Below, one piece after another: positions 1-7,854 of a stretch of DNA of 12,008 nt. The first letter of the stretch is position 1. The number at the start of each line of letters is the position of its first letter. The position numbers were made by a program, and so were the translations under genes. Below the pieces are notes generated by a model that searched no databases, was not told where the DNA came from, and worked only from the letters and a program-made list of their open reading frames with translations. This DNA is from Candidatus Mediterraneibacter gallistercoris (GTDB taxonomy: Bacteria; Bacillota_A; Clostridia; Lachnospirales; Lachnospiraceae), in NCBI GenBank assembly GCA_019119745.1, contig DWWI01000051.1, forward strand, positions 1 through 12,008. The letters are read 5' to 3'.

Positions 1-1997
1 GCGACGGCAATGAGAACTACACTTTAAATGCAGATGGAACAGGTTATGTACTGACGAAGTCCATCGAGGAACTTCAGGAAGACGGTTCTATCGTCCTGAC
101 CGGTACAGAGGTTGAGAGCGCTTCGGCGGGCGCGCTCTCTGATAAAACGACAAGCGCTACAGAATACGGTGTTGACCTGACTCTGACAGATGAAGGTACG
201 AAGGCGTTTGCCGAGGCCACAGAAGAGGCATATAACAACAATCACGATTCCATCGCCATTTATTATGACGGCGATCTGATCAGTGTGCCGAGTGTTAATG
301 CAGTTATTAAAAACGGACAGGCACAGATTACAGGAAATATGTCATATGAGGAAGCGGATAATATCGCTTCCACGATCCGTATCGGCGGCCTGAATGTAGA
401 GTTAAAAGAGATCAGCTCCGAGGTGGTCGGGGCACAGCTTGGTCAGGAAGCGGTCAGCACCAGCCTTCTGGCAGGAGCCATCGGTCTTGTGATCGTATGT
501 CTCTTTATGTGCTTTGTATATCTGCTGCCGGGATTTGCATCAAGCCTTGCGCTTCTGATCTACACAGGTCTGATCCTTGTGCTTTTGAATGCCTTTGATA
601 TAACACTGACCCTTCCGGGTATCGCGGGTATTATCCTCGGTATCGGTATGGCGGTCGATGCGAATGTTATCATCTTTGCCCGTGTGAAAGAAGAACTGAC
701 AGCGGGGGCTTCCGTACACAGTGCGTTGAAAGCCGGATTCCATAAAGCTATGTCCGCAATTATTGACGGAAACGTTACAACCCTGATCGCGGCAGCAGTG
801 CTGTGGTTCAGAGGAAGCGGAACAGTAAGAGGATTTGCGCAGACACTGGCTCTGGGTATCGTGGTATCCATGTTTACCGCACTGGTCATCACGCGGCTGA
901 TCATCTATTCCTTCTATGCAATCGGCATCAGAAATGAGAAGCTTTACGCGAAGAAACTTAAGAAGCGTAAACCGATCGATTTCCTCGGAAAACGCAGAGT
1001 ATTCTTTATCATTTCTATTATTATGTGCCTGAGCGGATTCGTGGGGATGGGAATCAATCACGCGCGCGGAATCGGCGCTATGAACTACAGCCTTGATTTC
1101 GTGGGCGGTACATCTACTACGGTAACATTTGATCAGCAATACACGCTGGATGAGATTGACAGTGAGATGATTCCGGATCTGGAAGAGATTACCGGAGACC
1201 CGAATATTCAGGTACAGACTGTTCAGGATACTACACAGGTAGTATTCAAGACACAGACTCAGGATCTGTCGGAAAGAGAAGCGTTTGCGAAGTATATGTC
1301 GGATAACTACGGGGTGGCCGAGAAGGATATCGAGGTTCGGAATATCAGCGGTACCGTAAGTTCCGAGATGCGTACGGACGCGATTGTCGCAGTGATCATA
1401 GCAACAATCTGTATGCTGATCTACATCTGGTTCAGATTTAAGGATATCCGGTTTGCGACCAGCGCGGTCATAGCCCTGGTGCACGACGTGCTCGTAGTAC
1501 TGGCTTTCTATGTGATCGCCAGAGTGTCCGTCGGAAATACATTTATCGCATGTATGCTGACGATTGTCGGATATTCGATCAACGCAACAATCGTTATCTT
1601 CGACCGTATCCGTGAGGAGCTTAAGCTGAATAAGAAAGAGGATCTGAAAGAGCTGGTCAACAGATGTATCACACAGACACTGACCAGAAGTATCTATACG
1701 AACCTGACTACATTTATTATGGTTGTCGTACTCTACGTACTGGGCGTAAGTTCCATCAAAGAGTTCGCAGCTCCGCTGATGGTAGGTATTGCCTGCGGAG
1801 CTTATACATCTGTATGTATCACAGGCGCCCTGTGGTATGTCATGAAGATACGCACGGATAAGACGGTTATTGCTGCCACACAGGCCGCAGCTTCTGTTAA
1901 AAATGATGAGATAAAAGCAGCAGCTAACAAGAATGCGGCTGAGACACAGAGCAGCAGAACCGGGAAAAAACATAAGAAAAAGAATAAAAAACGTTAA
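1..1997 (+). CDS. secDF: Protein translocase subunit SecDF (fused), 3' part
   Basis: This is a membrane accessory subunit of the Sec translocase that uses the proton gradient to help pull secreted proteins across the membrane. The reading frame is open from the first base (codons begin at base 3), so the start lies upstream of the window; the GTG at 285 is internal. The first ~90 codons are the extracytoplasmic SecD region. The SecD membrane domain follows, with the GIGMAVDANVIIFARVKEEL motif around bases 639-698. A second half begins near base 990 with the SecF hallmarks FVGGTS (about 1098) and GYSINATIVIFDRIREEL (1569-1622). Both halves in one chain show the fused SecDF form known from Bacillus. 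The SecF motif has Ala after GYSIN where Asp is common; I believe this variant occurs in Clostridia and do not read it as a defect. The C-terminus is a Lys/Ala-rich cytoplasmic tail. Confidence 0.95.
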   Translation, partial: DGNENYTLNADGTGYVLTKSIEELQEDGSIVLTGTEVESASAGALSDKTTSATEYGVDLTLTDEGTKAFAEATEEAYNNNHDSIAIYYDGDLISVPSVNAVIKNGQAQITGNMSYEEADNIASTIRIGGLNVELKEISSEVVGAQLGQEAVSTSLLAGAIGLVIVCLFMCFVYLLPGFASSLALLIYTGLILVLLNAFDITLTLPGIAGIILGIGMAVDANVIIFARVKEELTAGASVHSALKAGFHKAMSAIIDGNVTTLIAAAVLWFRGSGTVRGFAQTLALGIVVSMFTALVITRLIIYSFYAIGIRNEKLYAKKLKKRKPIDFLGKRRVFFIISIIMCLSGFVGMGINHARGIGAMNYSLDFVGGTSTTVTFDQQYTLDEIDSEMIPDLEEITGDPNIQVQTVQDTTQVVFKTQTQDLSEREAFAKYMSDNYGVAEKDIEVRNISGTVSSEMRTDAIVAVIIATICMLIYIWFRFKDIRFATSAVIALVHDVLVVLAFYVIARVSVGNTFIACMLTIVGYSINATIVIFDRIREELKLNKKEDLKELVNRCITQTLTRSIYTNLTTFIMVVVLYVLGVSSIKEFAAPLMVGIACGAYTSVCITGALWYVMKIRTDKTVIAATQAAASVKNDEIKAAANKNAAETQSSRTGKKHKKKNKKR

Positions 1998-2011
1998 ATC
2001 CCTTAATAAAC

Positions 2012-2061
2012 AGAGGATCCGGAAAGTGATGAAACACCAGACATCGCTTTTCGGATCCTTT
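2012..2061 (+). terminator. Hairpin after secDF, probable terminator with a cut-short T-tract
   Basis: The arms 2014-2031 and 2042-2059 pair over 18 positions, 16 Watson-Crick and two G-U, around a 10-base loop (2032-2041). Two further pairs (A-U, G-U) can form at the base. It begins 14 bases after the secDF stop, where an intrinsic terminator is expected. Only three T follow the stem before GATGATCTG, so the T-run is poor. The T-tract ends exactly where similarity to an ABC ATPase begins, suggesting a rearrangement removed the rest of it. Confidence 0.6.
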
Positions 2062-2339
2062 GATGATCTGAGGAGATCCCTGGGGATGGTTATTCAGGAT
2101 ACGCACTTGTTTACGGGGACTATTGCCGATAATATCAGGTACGGGAAACTGGACGCCACGGATGAGGAAGTGATAAGAGCGGCAGAGCTTGCCAACGCAG
2201 ACTCCTTTATCAGGAGGCTTCCCGACGGATATAATACGATGCTGCACAGCCGCCGGTACTGATCCTTGACGAGGCTACATCCTCTATAGATACAAGGACA
2301 GAGCGGCTGATCGAAAAGGGAATATACGAGCTGGAGTAA
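2062..2339 (+). pseudogene. Remnant of an ABC exporter ATPase domain
   Basis: Two out-of-frame pieces match the nucleotide-binding domain of MsbA/LmrA-type multidrug exporters. The first (about 2062-2246) reads DDLRRSLGMVIQDTHLFTGT and continues through NIRYGKLDATDEEV and FIRRLPDGYNTML, which is the Q-loop and helical region. The second (2250-2339, another frame) reads PPVLILDEATSSIDTRTERL, the Walker B and D-loop, and stops at a TAA before the H-loop. Between them roughly 35 codons with the LSGGQ-type signature are missing. Walker A and the whole membrane domain are absent upstream. No functional ATPase can be made. An ATG at 2029 could start a short product through the first piece, ending at 2262, but nothing suggests it is used. 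Confidence 0.88.
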
Positions 2340-2357
2340 GCGCGCAGGAAACAGCTA

Positions 2358-2386
2358 TTGACACAGTATAGAAAATAGCAGAGAAT
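2358..2386 (+). promoter_or_regulatory. Candidate promoter of the sensor operon
   Basis: A perfect -35 box TTGACA (2358-2363) is followed after 17 bases by GAGAAT (2381-2386), which matches 4 of 6 bases of TATAAT. It lies just past the ABC remnant and about 35 bases before the histidine kinase start. A good ribosome binding site (GAGGA near 2411) precedes that ATG. The -35 is strong and the -10 is weak, which would suit an activated promoter, but that is inference. Confidence 0.45.
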
Positions 2387-2421
2387 AGAAAAGAACGTTT
2401 GTACCAACAGAGGAAAAATAT

Positions 2422-3963
2422 ATGGATCGGAATAAAGTACTTAATGACAGGAAAAAGAAAGGCAGGATACGGTTCTCAGTCAGGACAAAGATCCTCATGC
2501 TGGCAGCCATAGTCGTACTGCCTTTTCTCTTTGCTATTTTCTATCTGCTTGCGTCTATGAGTAATTACAGCCGGGTTTATGAACGGATTGTCAGCGATAT
2601 TACAGTGGCGAATAACTATAATCTCAACTTCAAAGAAGAGATGGACGAAAGCATGTATAAGCTGGTAGTCGGTTATGTGACATTTGATAATATCTCGGAG
2701 GAAGATACGCTTGAAAATCCCTATGACCTTATTGAAGAGCTGCGCGGTGAGTTTACAAATCTTATGGATGTGACTGCAGAGGGAGAGAGCAGAGTGTGGC
2801 TTCAGAGCCTGCTCAACAACCTGGATACGCTTGAGAACAGAATAGACGATATAGTCGCGTCTACATCCTCCGACGGCCAGTACGACGACAATATCGAACG
2901 GCTGGACAATAATATCTATGTCCTGACAGAACTGATTCAGGATGATATCCAGTATTATATTTATTATCAGACACAGAATATGGAAGAAGTTACCGATGAT
3001 CTGAATACGCAGATCAGGGATTTTATCATCTTTTTTGTCGGTATCATGGCTGTGCTTATCCTTATCATTACGATTGCGGCTGTGCTGATCGCATCGGGAA
3101 TCATTAAGCCGGTAAGAGAACTGTACGGTGCGACACAGAAGATTGCCAGAGGGGATTTTACCGCGAGGGCCAGGATCAATACAACAGATGAGATCGCCGA
3201 GCTTGCCGAAGGATTTAATACGATGGCGGGCAATATGCAGGGTATGATCCAAAAGATCAAAGAGGATGAGCAGAAAATGAGGAGAGCGGATCTGCGGCTC
3301 CTTCAGGAGCAGATCAATCCTCATTTCCTTTACAATACGCTGGATACGATCGTGTGGCTGATCGAGGGAAATGAGACGGACCAGGCAGTGAACATGGTTG
3401 TTACTTTATCCGGCTTCTTCCGTCAGGTACTCAACAAAGGAAAAGAGCTTATAACAATAAAAGAAGAAGAGCAGCATATCAGAAGTTATCTTGAAATCCA
3501 GTCTATGAGATACCATGATATCCTCGAATACGATATCCAGATCGATCAGGTGTTGTATGACTATCAGATTCTGAAGCTGACGCTGCAGCCTGTGGTGGAA
3601 AACGCGCTCTATCACGGGATAAAGTATAAACGTGCCAAAGGCTATATTCATGTCAACGGTGAAATGGACGGAAATCTGATCCGTCTGACGGTCAGGGATA
3701 ACGGTGCCGGAATGGAGGAAAAAGAGCTTGAGGAGCTGCGTGAAGAGATCGGACGTCCCTGTAAGGAGACGGAAAAGGGATTTGGTCTTGCAAATGTAAA
3801 TGAGCGGATCCACATGTATTTCGGAGAACAGTACGGCATTACGATTCAGTCCGTAAAAGACCGGGGTACGATCGTGGAGATCACGATACCGGCGATAAAG
3901 CCGGCGTCAGGAAAAGAAGAAGGAGACGCCCGGCTGCTTCAGGGCAGCGCACAGGGAGAGTGA
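2422..3963 (+). CDS. Sensor histidine kinase, YesM/LytS type
   Basis: This membrane kinase should sense an extracellular signal and phosphorylate the response regulator encoded two genes downstream. A basic N-terminus precedes TM1 (about residues 24-44). Next come about 155 extracellular residues, acidic and apparently helical, then TM2 (200-224) and a HAMP linker (about 225-277). The His_kinase region follows with the phospho-acceptor in QINPHFLYNTLD (His301). The HATPase domain shows the N box (Asn394 in VVENALYHGI), DNGAGM (Asp426) and GFGLANVNERI (from Gly453). All catalytic motifs are intact and the 513-residue length is usual for the family. The extracellular part shows no recognisable sugar-binding fold. 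Because a sugar-binding lipoprotein gene starts 5 bases after the stop, the kinase probably reads that protein rather than binding sugar itself (inference). An acidic, Lys-containing tail of about 20 residues follows the kinase domain. Confidence 0.93.
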   Translation: MDRNKVLNDRKKKGRIRFSVRTKILMLAAIVVLPFLFAIFYLLASMSNYSRVYERIVSDITVANNYNLNFKEEMDESMYKLVVGYVTFDNISEEDTLENPYDLIEELRGEFTNLMDVTAEGESRVWLQSLLNNLDTLENRIDDIVASTSSDGQYDDNIERLDNNIYVLTELIQDDIQYYIYYQTQNMEEVTDDLNTQIRDFIIFFVGIMAVLILIITIAAVLIASGIIKPVRELYGATQKIARGDFTARARINTTDEIAELAEGFNTMAGNMQGMIQKIKEDEQKMRRADLRLLQEQINPHFLYNTLDTIVWLIEGNETDQAVNMVVTLSGFFRQVLNKGKELITIKEEEQHIRSYLEIQSMRYHDILEYDIQIDQVLYDYQILKLTLQPVVENALYHGIKYKRAKGYIHVNGEMDGNLIRLTVRDNGAGMEEKELEELREEIGRPCKETEKGFGLANVNERIHMYFGEQYGITIQSVKDRGTIVEITIPAIKPASGKEEGDARLLQGSAQGE

Positions 3964-3968
3964 GAAAA

Positions 3969-5006
3969 ATGAGTAAAGTTTTCAGACAGGCTTCACGCAG
4001 AGCGGGAAGACTCTTTGCCATATTGGCGTCTGCTTTCCTGCTGCTGGCAGGATGCGGCAAACAGTTTGACATCGGAGATCCGGAAGAAACACGGACGGCA
4101 GACGAGGAGCTGATCGTAGTGGGAGTCTCTCAGATCGGAAGCGAATCAGTGTGGAGAACTGCGAATACGGCTTCTATACAGAATGTGTTTACAAGAGAGA
4201 ACGGATACCTTCTGATCTTTGACAATGCAAGACAGAAGCAGGAAAATCAGATCAAGGCGATACGGAATTTTATCTCTCAGGAGGTAGACTATATTGTCTT
4301 TTCTCCGATCGAGGAAGACGGATGGGACGATGTGCTGCATGAGGCGGAAGATGCCGGTATACCGGTTATTCTCATGGACCGTACGATAAAGACGGAAGAT
4401 GAGTCGCTGTTTACTGCGCGTATCGGTTCTGATTTTGTGCAAGAGGGAGAAAATGCAGGTATCTGGCTTTCCGAGTATCTCGAGGAACAGGGCAGGCAGG
4501 ACGAAACAGTCAATATTGTAGTTCTGCAGGGAACAGCGGGAAGCACATCCACCATCGGCCGGACTGACGGGTTTAATAAAGTGGCGGCTGAACACGGGAA
4601 CTGGAATATCCTGGAGCAGACGGACGGTGATTTTACGACAGCGAAGGCGCGGGAAGAGATGGGCAGGATGCTTAAGACGTACGGGGAGATCGATGTGGTA
4701 GTATCGCAGAATGATGATATGACGTTCGGTGTTCTGGACGAGCTGGAAGATGCCGGAATGACAACAGGCGTGGATGGAGACGTTATAGTGATATCCTTTG
4801 ACGCCGTAAGGTCAGCGCTCGAAAAAGTGCAGGATGGATCGATCAATGTGGATATCGAATGTAATCCCGAACAGGGGCCGTACATAGAGAAAGTGATACG
4901 GGATCTGGAGAACGGGAAGGAAGTAGATAAATATTCCTATGTGCCGGAACAGATATTTACTCAGGATAATTTGAGCCGGCAGCTCATAGACGAGAGAAGT
5001 TACTGA
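3969..5006 (+). CDS. YtfQ-like sugar-binding lipoprotein in the sensor operon
   Basis: This is an extracellular sugar-binding protein of the periplasmic-binding type I fold (RbsB/YtfQ group), anchored as a lipoprotein. A basic signal peptide ends in the lipobox LLAGC with the modified Cys29. The pocket region VGVSQIGSESVWRTA (51-65) closely matches E. coli YtfQ as I remember it, as do KQENQIKAIRNF, MDRTI (Asp137-Arg138) and QNDDM. ATG 3969 is preferred over the in-frame GTG at 3960, because the GGGAG at 3954-3958 is correctly spaced only for the ATG. The gene lies between the kinase (5-base gap) and the response regulator (18-base gap), with no permease or ATPase beside it. The best reading is a sensing partner for the kinase, comparable to XylFII with LytS in clostridial xylose sensing. 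It could also serve the importer downstream as a second binding protein. Confidence 0.9.
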   Translation: MSKVFRQASRRAGRLFAILASAFLLLAGCGKQFDIGDPEETRTADEELIVVGVSQIGSESVWRTANTASIQNVFTRENGYLLIFDNARQKQENQIKAIRNFISQEVDYIVFSPIEEDGWDDVLHEAEDAGIPVILMDRTIKTEDESLFTARIGSDFVQEGENAGIWLSEYLEEQGRQDETVNIVVLQGTAGSTSTIGRTDGFNKVAAEHGNWNILEQTDGDFTTAKAREEMGRMLKTYGEIDVVVSQNDDMTFGVLDELEDAGMTTGVDGDVIVISFDAVRSALEKVQDGSINVDIECNPEQGPYIEKVIRDLENGKEVDKYSYVPEQIFTQDNLSRQLIDERSY

Positions 5007-5024
5007 TGATATGGAGAGAGTGGT

Positions 5025-6641
5025 ATGTTAAAAGTATTTCTAGTAGAAGATGAAAGTGTGATCAGAGACGGGCTCAGAGACAATATCCCATGGCAGCAGT
5101 ACGGATTTCAGTTTGTAGGGGAGGCGGCCGACGGCGAGATGGCCCTGCCGCTGATCCGGAAGACAAGACCGGATGTACTTATTACAGATATAAAGATGCC
5201 TTTCATGGATGGTCTGTCTCTGAGCAGGATCGTCAGTAAAGAATTTCCCAAGACAAAGATCGTCATTATCAGCGGATATGATGACTTCGAATATGCAAGG
5301 CAGGCGATCGAGGTGGGGGTAGATCAGTTCCTGTTAAAGCCGATCACAAGGCTCATGCTGAAGAAGACGCTTCTTGAAATGAAAGAGAAGATCGAGCAGG
5401 AAGAGGATAAGAACGATTATCAGATCCAGTACCAGGCTGAGATGCATGTCTATGAGCAGTTTTCGAGAAGACGATTTATGGAGAAAGTACTGACGGGCGA
5501 ACTCACAGTCAAAGAAATTTATGAAGAAGCATCCAAGCTTTCTCTGGAGATTACGGCGCCGTGCTATAATCTGCTGCTTTTTTATCTTCAGGAGAAGAAT
5601 CCGGATCTTTCGGGGGAAGGTATGGACGATTTTATGAGGAAACAGGATGAGGTGCTCCATTATTTCCTGCGCCATCCGGAATATCTCCTGTTCCGCTGGA
5701 ACGCCAGCTCATATGGAGTGCTCATCCGTTCGGAGACATCGCAGATCGGTGAACTTACAGAGAAAGGCCTGGGACATATCAGGGATTTCTGTATAGGGCA
5801 GGAACATCTGGAGTGGTATGTGGCGGTGGGAAATCCGGTGGAGAGACTGAGCCTTCTGCCGGAATGCTATCGTCAGGTGAATCATTATTTCGCCTATCGT
5901 TTTATGATGCCGGACCTCCATGTGCTTTCGAAAATCACACTTGAAGATTATGTTAATTCACAGGATGAGCAGAATATCGACAGTGTGGATCCGTCGACGA
6001 TGGCTCAGGAAGTGATAAGGGATTTTCTCGAGCACGGAAATGAAAGCGAGATTCATGATTTTGTGGAGTCTTATCTCCAGAGCATCAGCAGGGCCCTGAA
6101 ATCCAGGATGTTCCGGGCGTATGTGGTTCTGAACATACGGTTTACGATGATCGCGTATGTAGAGTCGCTGGGAGCTTCGAAGGAAGAGTATATGAAGAAG
6201 ATAGGAGATTATGCGCAGGAGATGAATATAGAACCGGACGAAGTGCCTGCGTATTTCGTAAATATGCTCCAGGCGGCGTTTGAGATAAGGGAGCAGGCGA
6301 GCAGCAGCCAGAACAGGAAGCTGATCAGCCGGGCGATCGCCTACATTGATGAGAATTATATGCACGACAGTCTGTCACTTAATACGGTGGCGGCAGAGGC
6401 GGAAGTAAGCGCCAACTATCTGAGCGCCGTATTCAGCCAGAGTATGAAGAAAACATTTGTAGAGTATGTTACTGAGAAGAGAATGGAAAAAGCAAAGAAA
6501 CTTCTGAAGAGTACGTCTCTTTCCTCCGGCGAAATTGCCGCACGGACAGGATATAAGGATTCCCATTATTTCAGTTTTGTCTTTAAGAAGACGCAGGGGA
6601 TGAGTCCCCGTGAATACCGTGCTGCCAGAAAAGAACAGTAA
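5025..6641 (+). CDS. Response regulator, YesN type (receiver plus AraC DNA-binding domain)
   Basis: This cytoplasmic transcription regulator should be activated by the kinase two genes upstream. The N-terminal receiver (about 1-120) has the acidic pair Glu8-Asp9, the phosphorylation site Asp55 in ITDIKMP, and Lys105 in FLLKPI. A long middle region (about 125-425) resembles the poorly characterised linker of YesN proteins. The C-terminal 105 residues form an AraC/XylS double helix-turn-helix, with LNTVAAEAEVSANYLSAVF and the family-typical IAARTGYKDSHYFSFVFKK and GMSPREYR. The 538-residue length is normal for this class. A GGAGAG ribosome binding site precedes the ATG. Likely targets are its own operon or the sugar importer beyond the repressor gene (inference from position). 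Its stop codon lies 2 bases from the stop of the convergent repressor gene. Confidence 0.94.
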   Translation: MLKVFLVEDESVIRDGLRDNIPWQQYGFQFVGEAADGEMALPLIRKTRPDVLITDIKMPFMDGLSLSRIVSKEFPKTKIVIISGYDDFEYARQAIEVGVDQFLLKPITRLMLKKTLLEMKEKIEQEEDKNDYQIQYQAEMHVYEQFSRRRFMEKVLTGELTVKEIYEEASKLSLEITAPCYNLLLFYLQEKNPDLSGEGMDDFMRKQDEVLHYFLRHPEYLLFRWNASSYGVLIRSETSQIGELTEKGLGHIRDFCIGQEHLEWYVAVGNPVERLSLLPECYRQVNHYFAYRFMMPDLHVLSKITLEDYVNSQDEQNIDSVDPSTMAQEVIRDFLEHGNESEIHDFVESYLQSISRALKSRMFRAYVVLNIRFTMIAYVESLGASKEEYMKKIGDYAQEMNIEPDEVPAYFVNMLQAAFEIREQASSSQNRKLISRAIAYIDENYMHDSLSLNTVAAEAEVSANYLSAVFSQSMKKTFVEYVTEKRMEKAKKLLKSTSLSSGEIAARTGYKDSHYFSFVFKKTQGMSPREYRAARKEQ

Positions 6642-6643
6642 CT

Positions 6644-7726
6644 CTAAACGGTAAAATTTGTACTTCCTTTCAGGTTCAGTTTCCATGGGACTTCCTGCGG
6701 ACTCGCGGGAAGTCCTTTTAAACGCCGTACCATTGTCATGGCTGCGAGAGTTCCCATCTCGTGCGGCTTGTGAGAGAGTGTGGTGATCGACAGAGGGCCG
6801 TAATTGCTGAGATAAGTATTGTCGAAAGCAGCGACGGCCATATCTTCAGGAAGGTGGTATCCCGCAAGCCTGAGTTCACGGAGCAGATAGAAAGCGATCA
6901 TATCATTGTAACAGACTACTGCAGTGCATGAACTGAGCGCTTCCCCTGCAATTTTCCTGAGAAACGAGCTGTCTTTTTCTTTCTCAAGGGAGAACTGATC
7001 ACGGGAATCAAACCATCCGATTTTCTCGTCTGATATATTGAGGTGCAGGGAACGCATCGTCTCGATGAATCCCTGATAACGTTCGATGCTCTGCAGGTCG
7101 TCCGTTTTAAAGATGCCTCCGATGGAAGTGTGTCCCTGCTCCGCGAGATGGCGGACGAGCATGGCGCTCCCGGCAATGTTGTCGTCTTTTATATAAAGGC
7201 TGCCTGTCAGAGCTGGATAATAGTTGTGGAGAAAGACGAGCCCGGTTCCCTTTTTCATGAGTCGGCGATACAGGTCCAGATTAGGGCTGGGAAGAGCACT
7301 TTTGCATCCTTCTGCAATGATGCCGCGCGGCGGAGCGTCGAGCAGGCTGAGAAGAATTTCATATTCGGATTCCGTACGGCCGCCGGTGATATAAACATGC
7401 GGAGTAAAACCGTTTCCGGACAGCTCTGCCCGGATATCCGCGAGGACTCCGGGATAGATGTATTCCTGATCATCGGAGATCAGAATGGCGACCGTATTTT
7501 TATTCTGATCGGGAAGGACGCCTGTTATGTAAGATCCGCTGCCCTGCTTTCTCACGATCAGATTTCCTTTTTCCAGAACAGCCAGCGCCTGTCTGACCGT
7601 CTGGCGGCTTACGTGGTATCTCGAGCAAAGTTCCTGTTCAGTGGGCAGCTTCTCTATTCCTGCCCTGATATTTTTCCCTATCATTTCTTTCAGTTCCCCG
7701 GCGAGCCATTTATACTTGATTGACAT
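6644..7726 (-). CDS. araR: AraR-like repressor (GntR DNA-binding domain, LacI-type sensor domain)
   Basis: This is a sugar-responsive repressor, expected to leave DNA when its sugar binds. Residues about 1-70 form a GntR winged helix (LPTEQELCSRYHVSRQTVRQ, then KQGSGSYITG). Residues about 78-345 form a LacI/RbsB-type ligand-binding domain. Several segments follow B. subtilis AraR as I remember it: KSALPSPNLDLYRRL, GIFKTDDLQSIERYQGF, CYNDMIAFYLLREL and a late KPHEMG. The 360-residue length is close to AraR. The start is supported by AAAGGAG nine bases before the ATG on the minus strand. The gene is divergent from the sugar importer across a 407-bp region, the usual place for a local regulator that also controls itself. 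L-arabinose is the known AraR effector; here the effector could be another sugar. The AraR subfamily call is less sure than the domain architecture. Confidence 0.85.
   Translation of the reverse strand: MSIKYKWLAGELKEMIGKNIRAGIEKLPTEQELCSRYHVSRQTVRQALAVLEKGNLIVRKQGSGSYITGVLPDQNKNTVAILISDDQEYIYPGVLADIRAELSGNGFTPHVYITGGRTESEYEILLSLLDAPPRGIIAEGCKSALPSPNLDLYRRLMKKGTGLVFLHNYYPALTGSLYIKDDNIAGSAMLVRHLAEQGHTSIGGIFKTDDLQSIERYQGFIETMRSLHLNISDEKIGWFDSRDQFSLEKEKDSSFLRKIAGEALSSCTAVVCYNDMIAFYLLRELRLAGYHLPEDMAVAAFDNTYLSNYGPLSITTLSHKPHEMGTLAAMTMVRRLKGLPASPQEVPWKLNLKGSTNFTV
6688..6719 (+). terminator. Intrinsic terminator of the sensor operon, inside the repressor's 3' end
   Basis: The arms GGACTTCCTGCG (6688-6699) and CGCGGGAAGTCC (6704-6715) pair over 12 positions with one G-U. 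The loop is the four bases GACT, and TTTT follows (6716-6719). It lies 46 bases after the response regulator stop and overlaps the end of the repressor coding sequence on the other strand. On the minus strand no T-run follows, so it should work only for + strand transcripts. Confidence 0.8.
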
Positions 7727-7744
7727 GTTGAAATTCTCCTTTAA

Positions 7745-7776
7745 TTTTTTACTTTTAATTCCGAAAAAGTAAAAAA
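7745..7776. repeat. 12-bp perfect inverted repeat in the repressor leader
   Basis: TTTTTTACTTTT (7745-7756) and its exact complement AAAAGTAAAAAA (7765-7776) flank an 8-base spacer. The repeat ends 18 bases before the repressor start codon and sits just beyond its ribosome binding site. It could be an operator for autoregulation or a weak RNA hairpin. Low-complexity A/T sequence makes a chance match possible. Confidence 0.5.
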
Positions 7777-7854
7777 ATACCGATTTTAAAATCAGAAAAT
7801 AAATAATTTTTTAACCTTATATTCATCTGTATGAAATGTGCACAGTAAATGAAA

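Noticed and set aside
540..1973. Long open frame on the minus strand opposite secDF (477 codons)
   Set aside because: It is Cys/His/Asp-rich without recognisable domains, overlaps a clear SecDF coding sequence entirely, and has the composition expected of a shadow frame.
2345..2362. CAGGAAACAGCTAT followed by TGAC, almost the M13 reverse primer/lacZ leader sequence
   Set aside because: It has an inserted T relative to that sequence and no neighbouring lac or vector sequence. It lies in natural-looking context, so it is taken as coincidence.
6596..6609. GGGGATGAGTCCCC hairpin as a possible terminator for the minus-strand repressor
   Set aside because: The stem is only 5 bp, no T-run follows on the minus strand, and the bases encode the conserved GMSP motif of the AraC domain.
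6656..6663. A copy of ATTTGTAC in the 3' coding end of the repressor
   Set aside because: It encodes ordinary C-terminal residues far from any promoter; a single 8-mer is expected by chance.
7043..7723. Plus-strand open frame of 226 codons opposite the repressor gene
   Set aside because: The minus strand encodes a full GntR/LacI-type repressor with a good ribosome binding site; the opposite frame shows no motif.
7837..7844. TGTGCACA palindrome as a CRP-type or other operator
   Set aside because: It is a single 8-bp palindrome without the flanking bases of a CRP site, and CRP-type sugar control is not typical of Clostridia.
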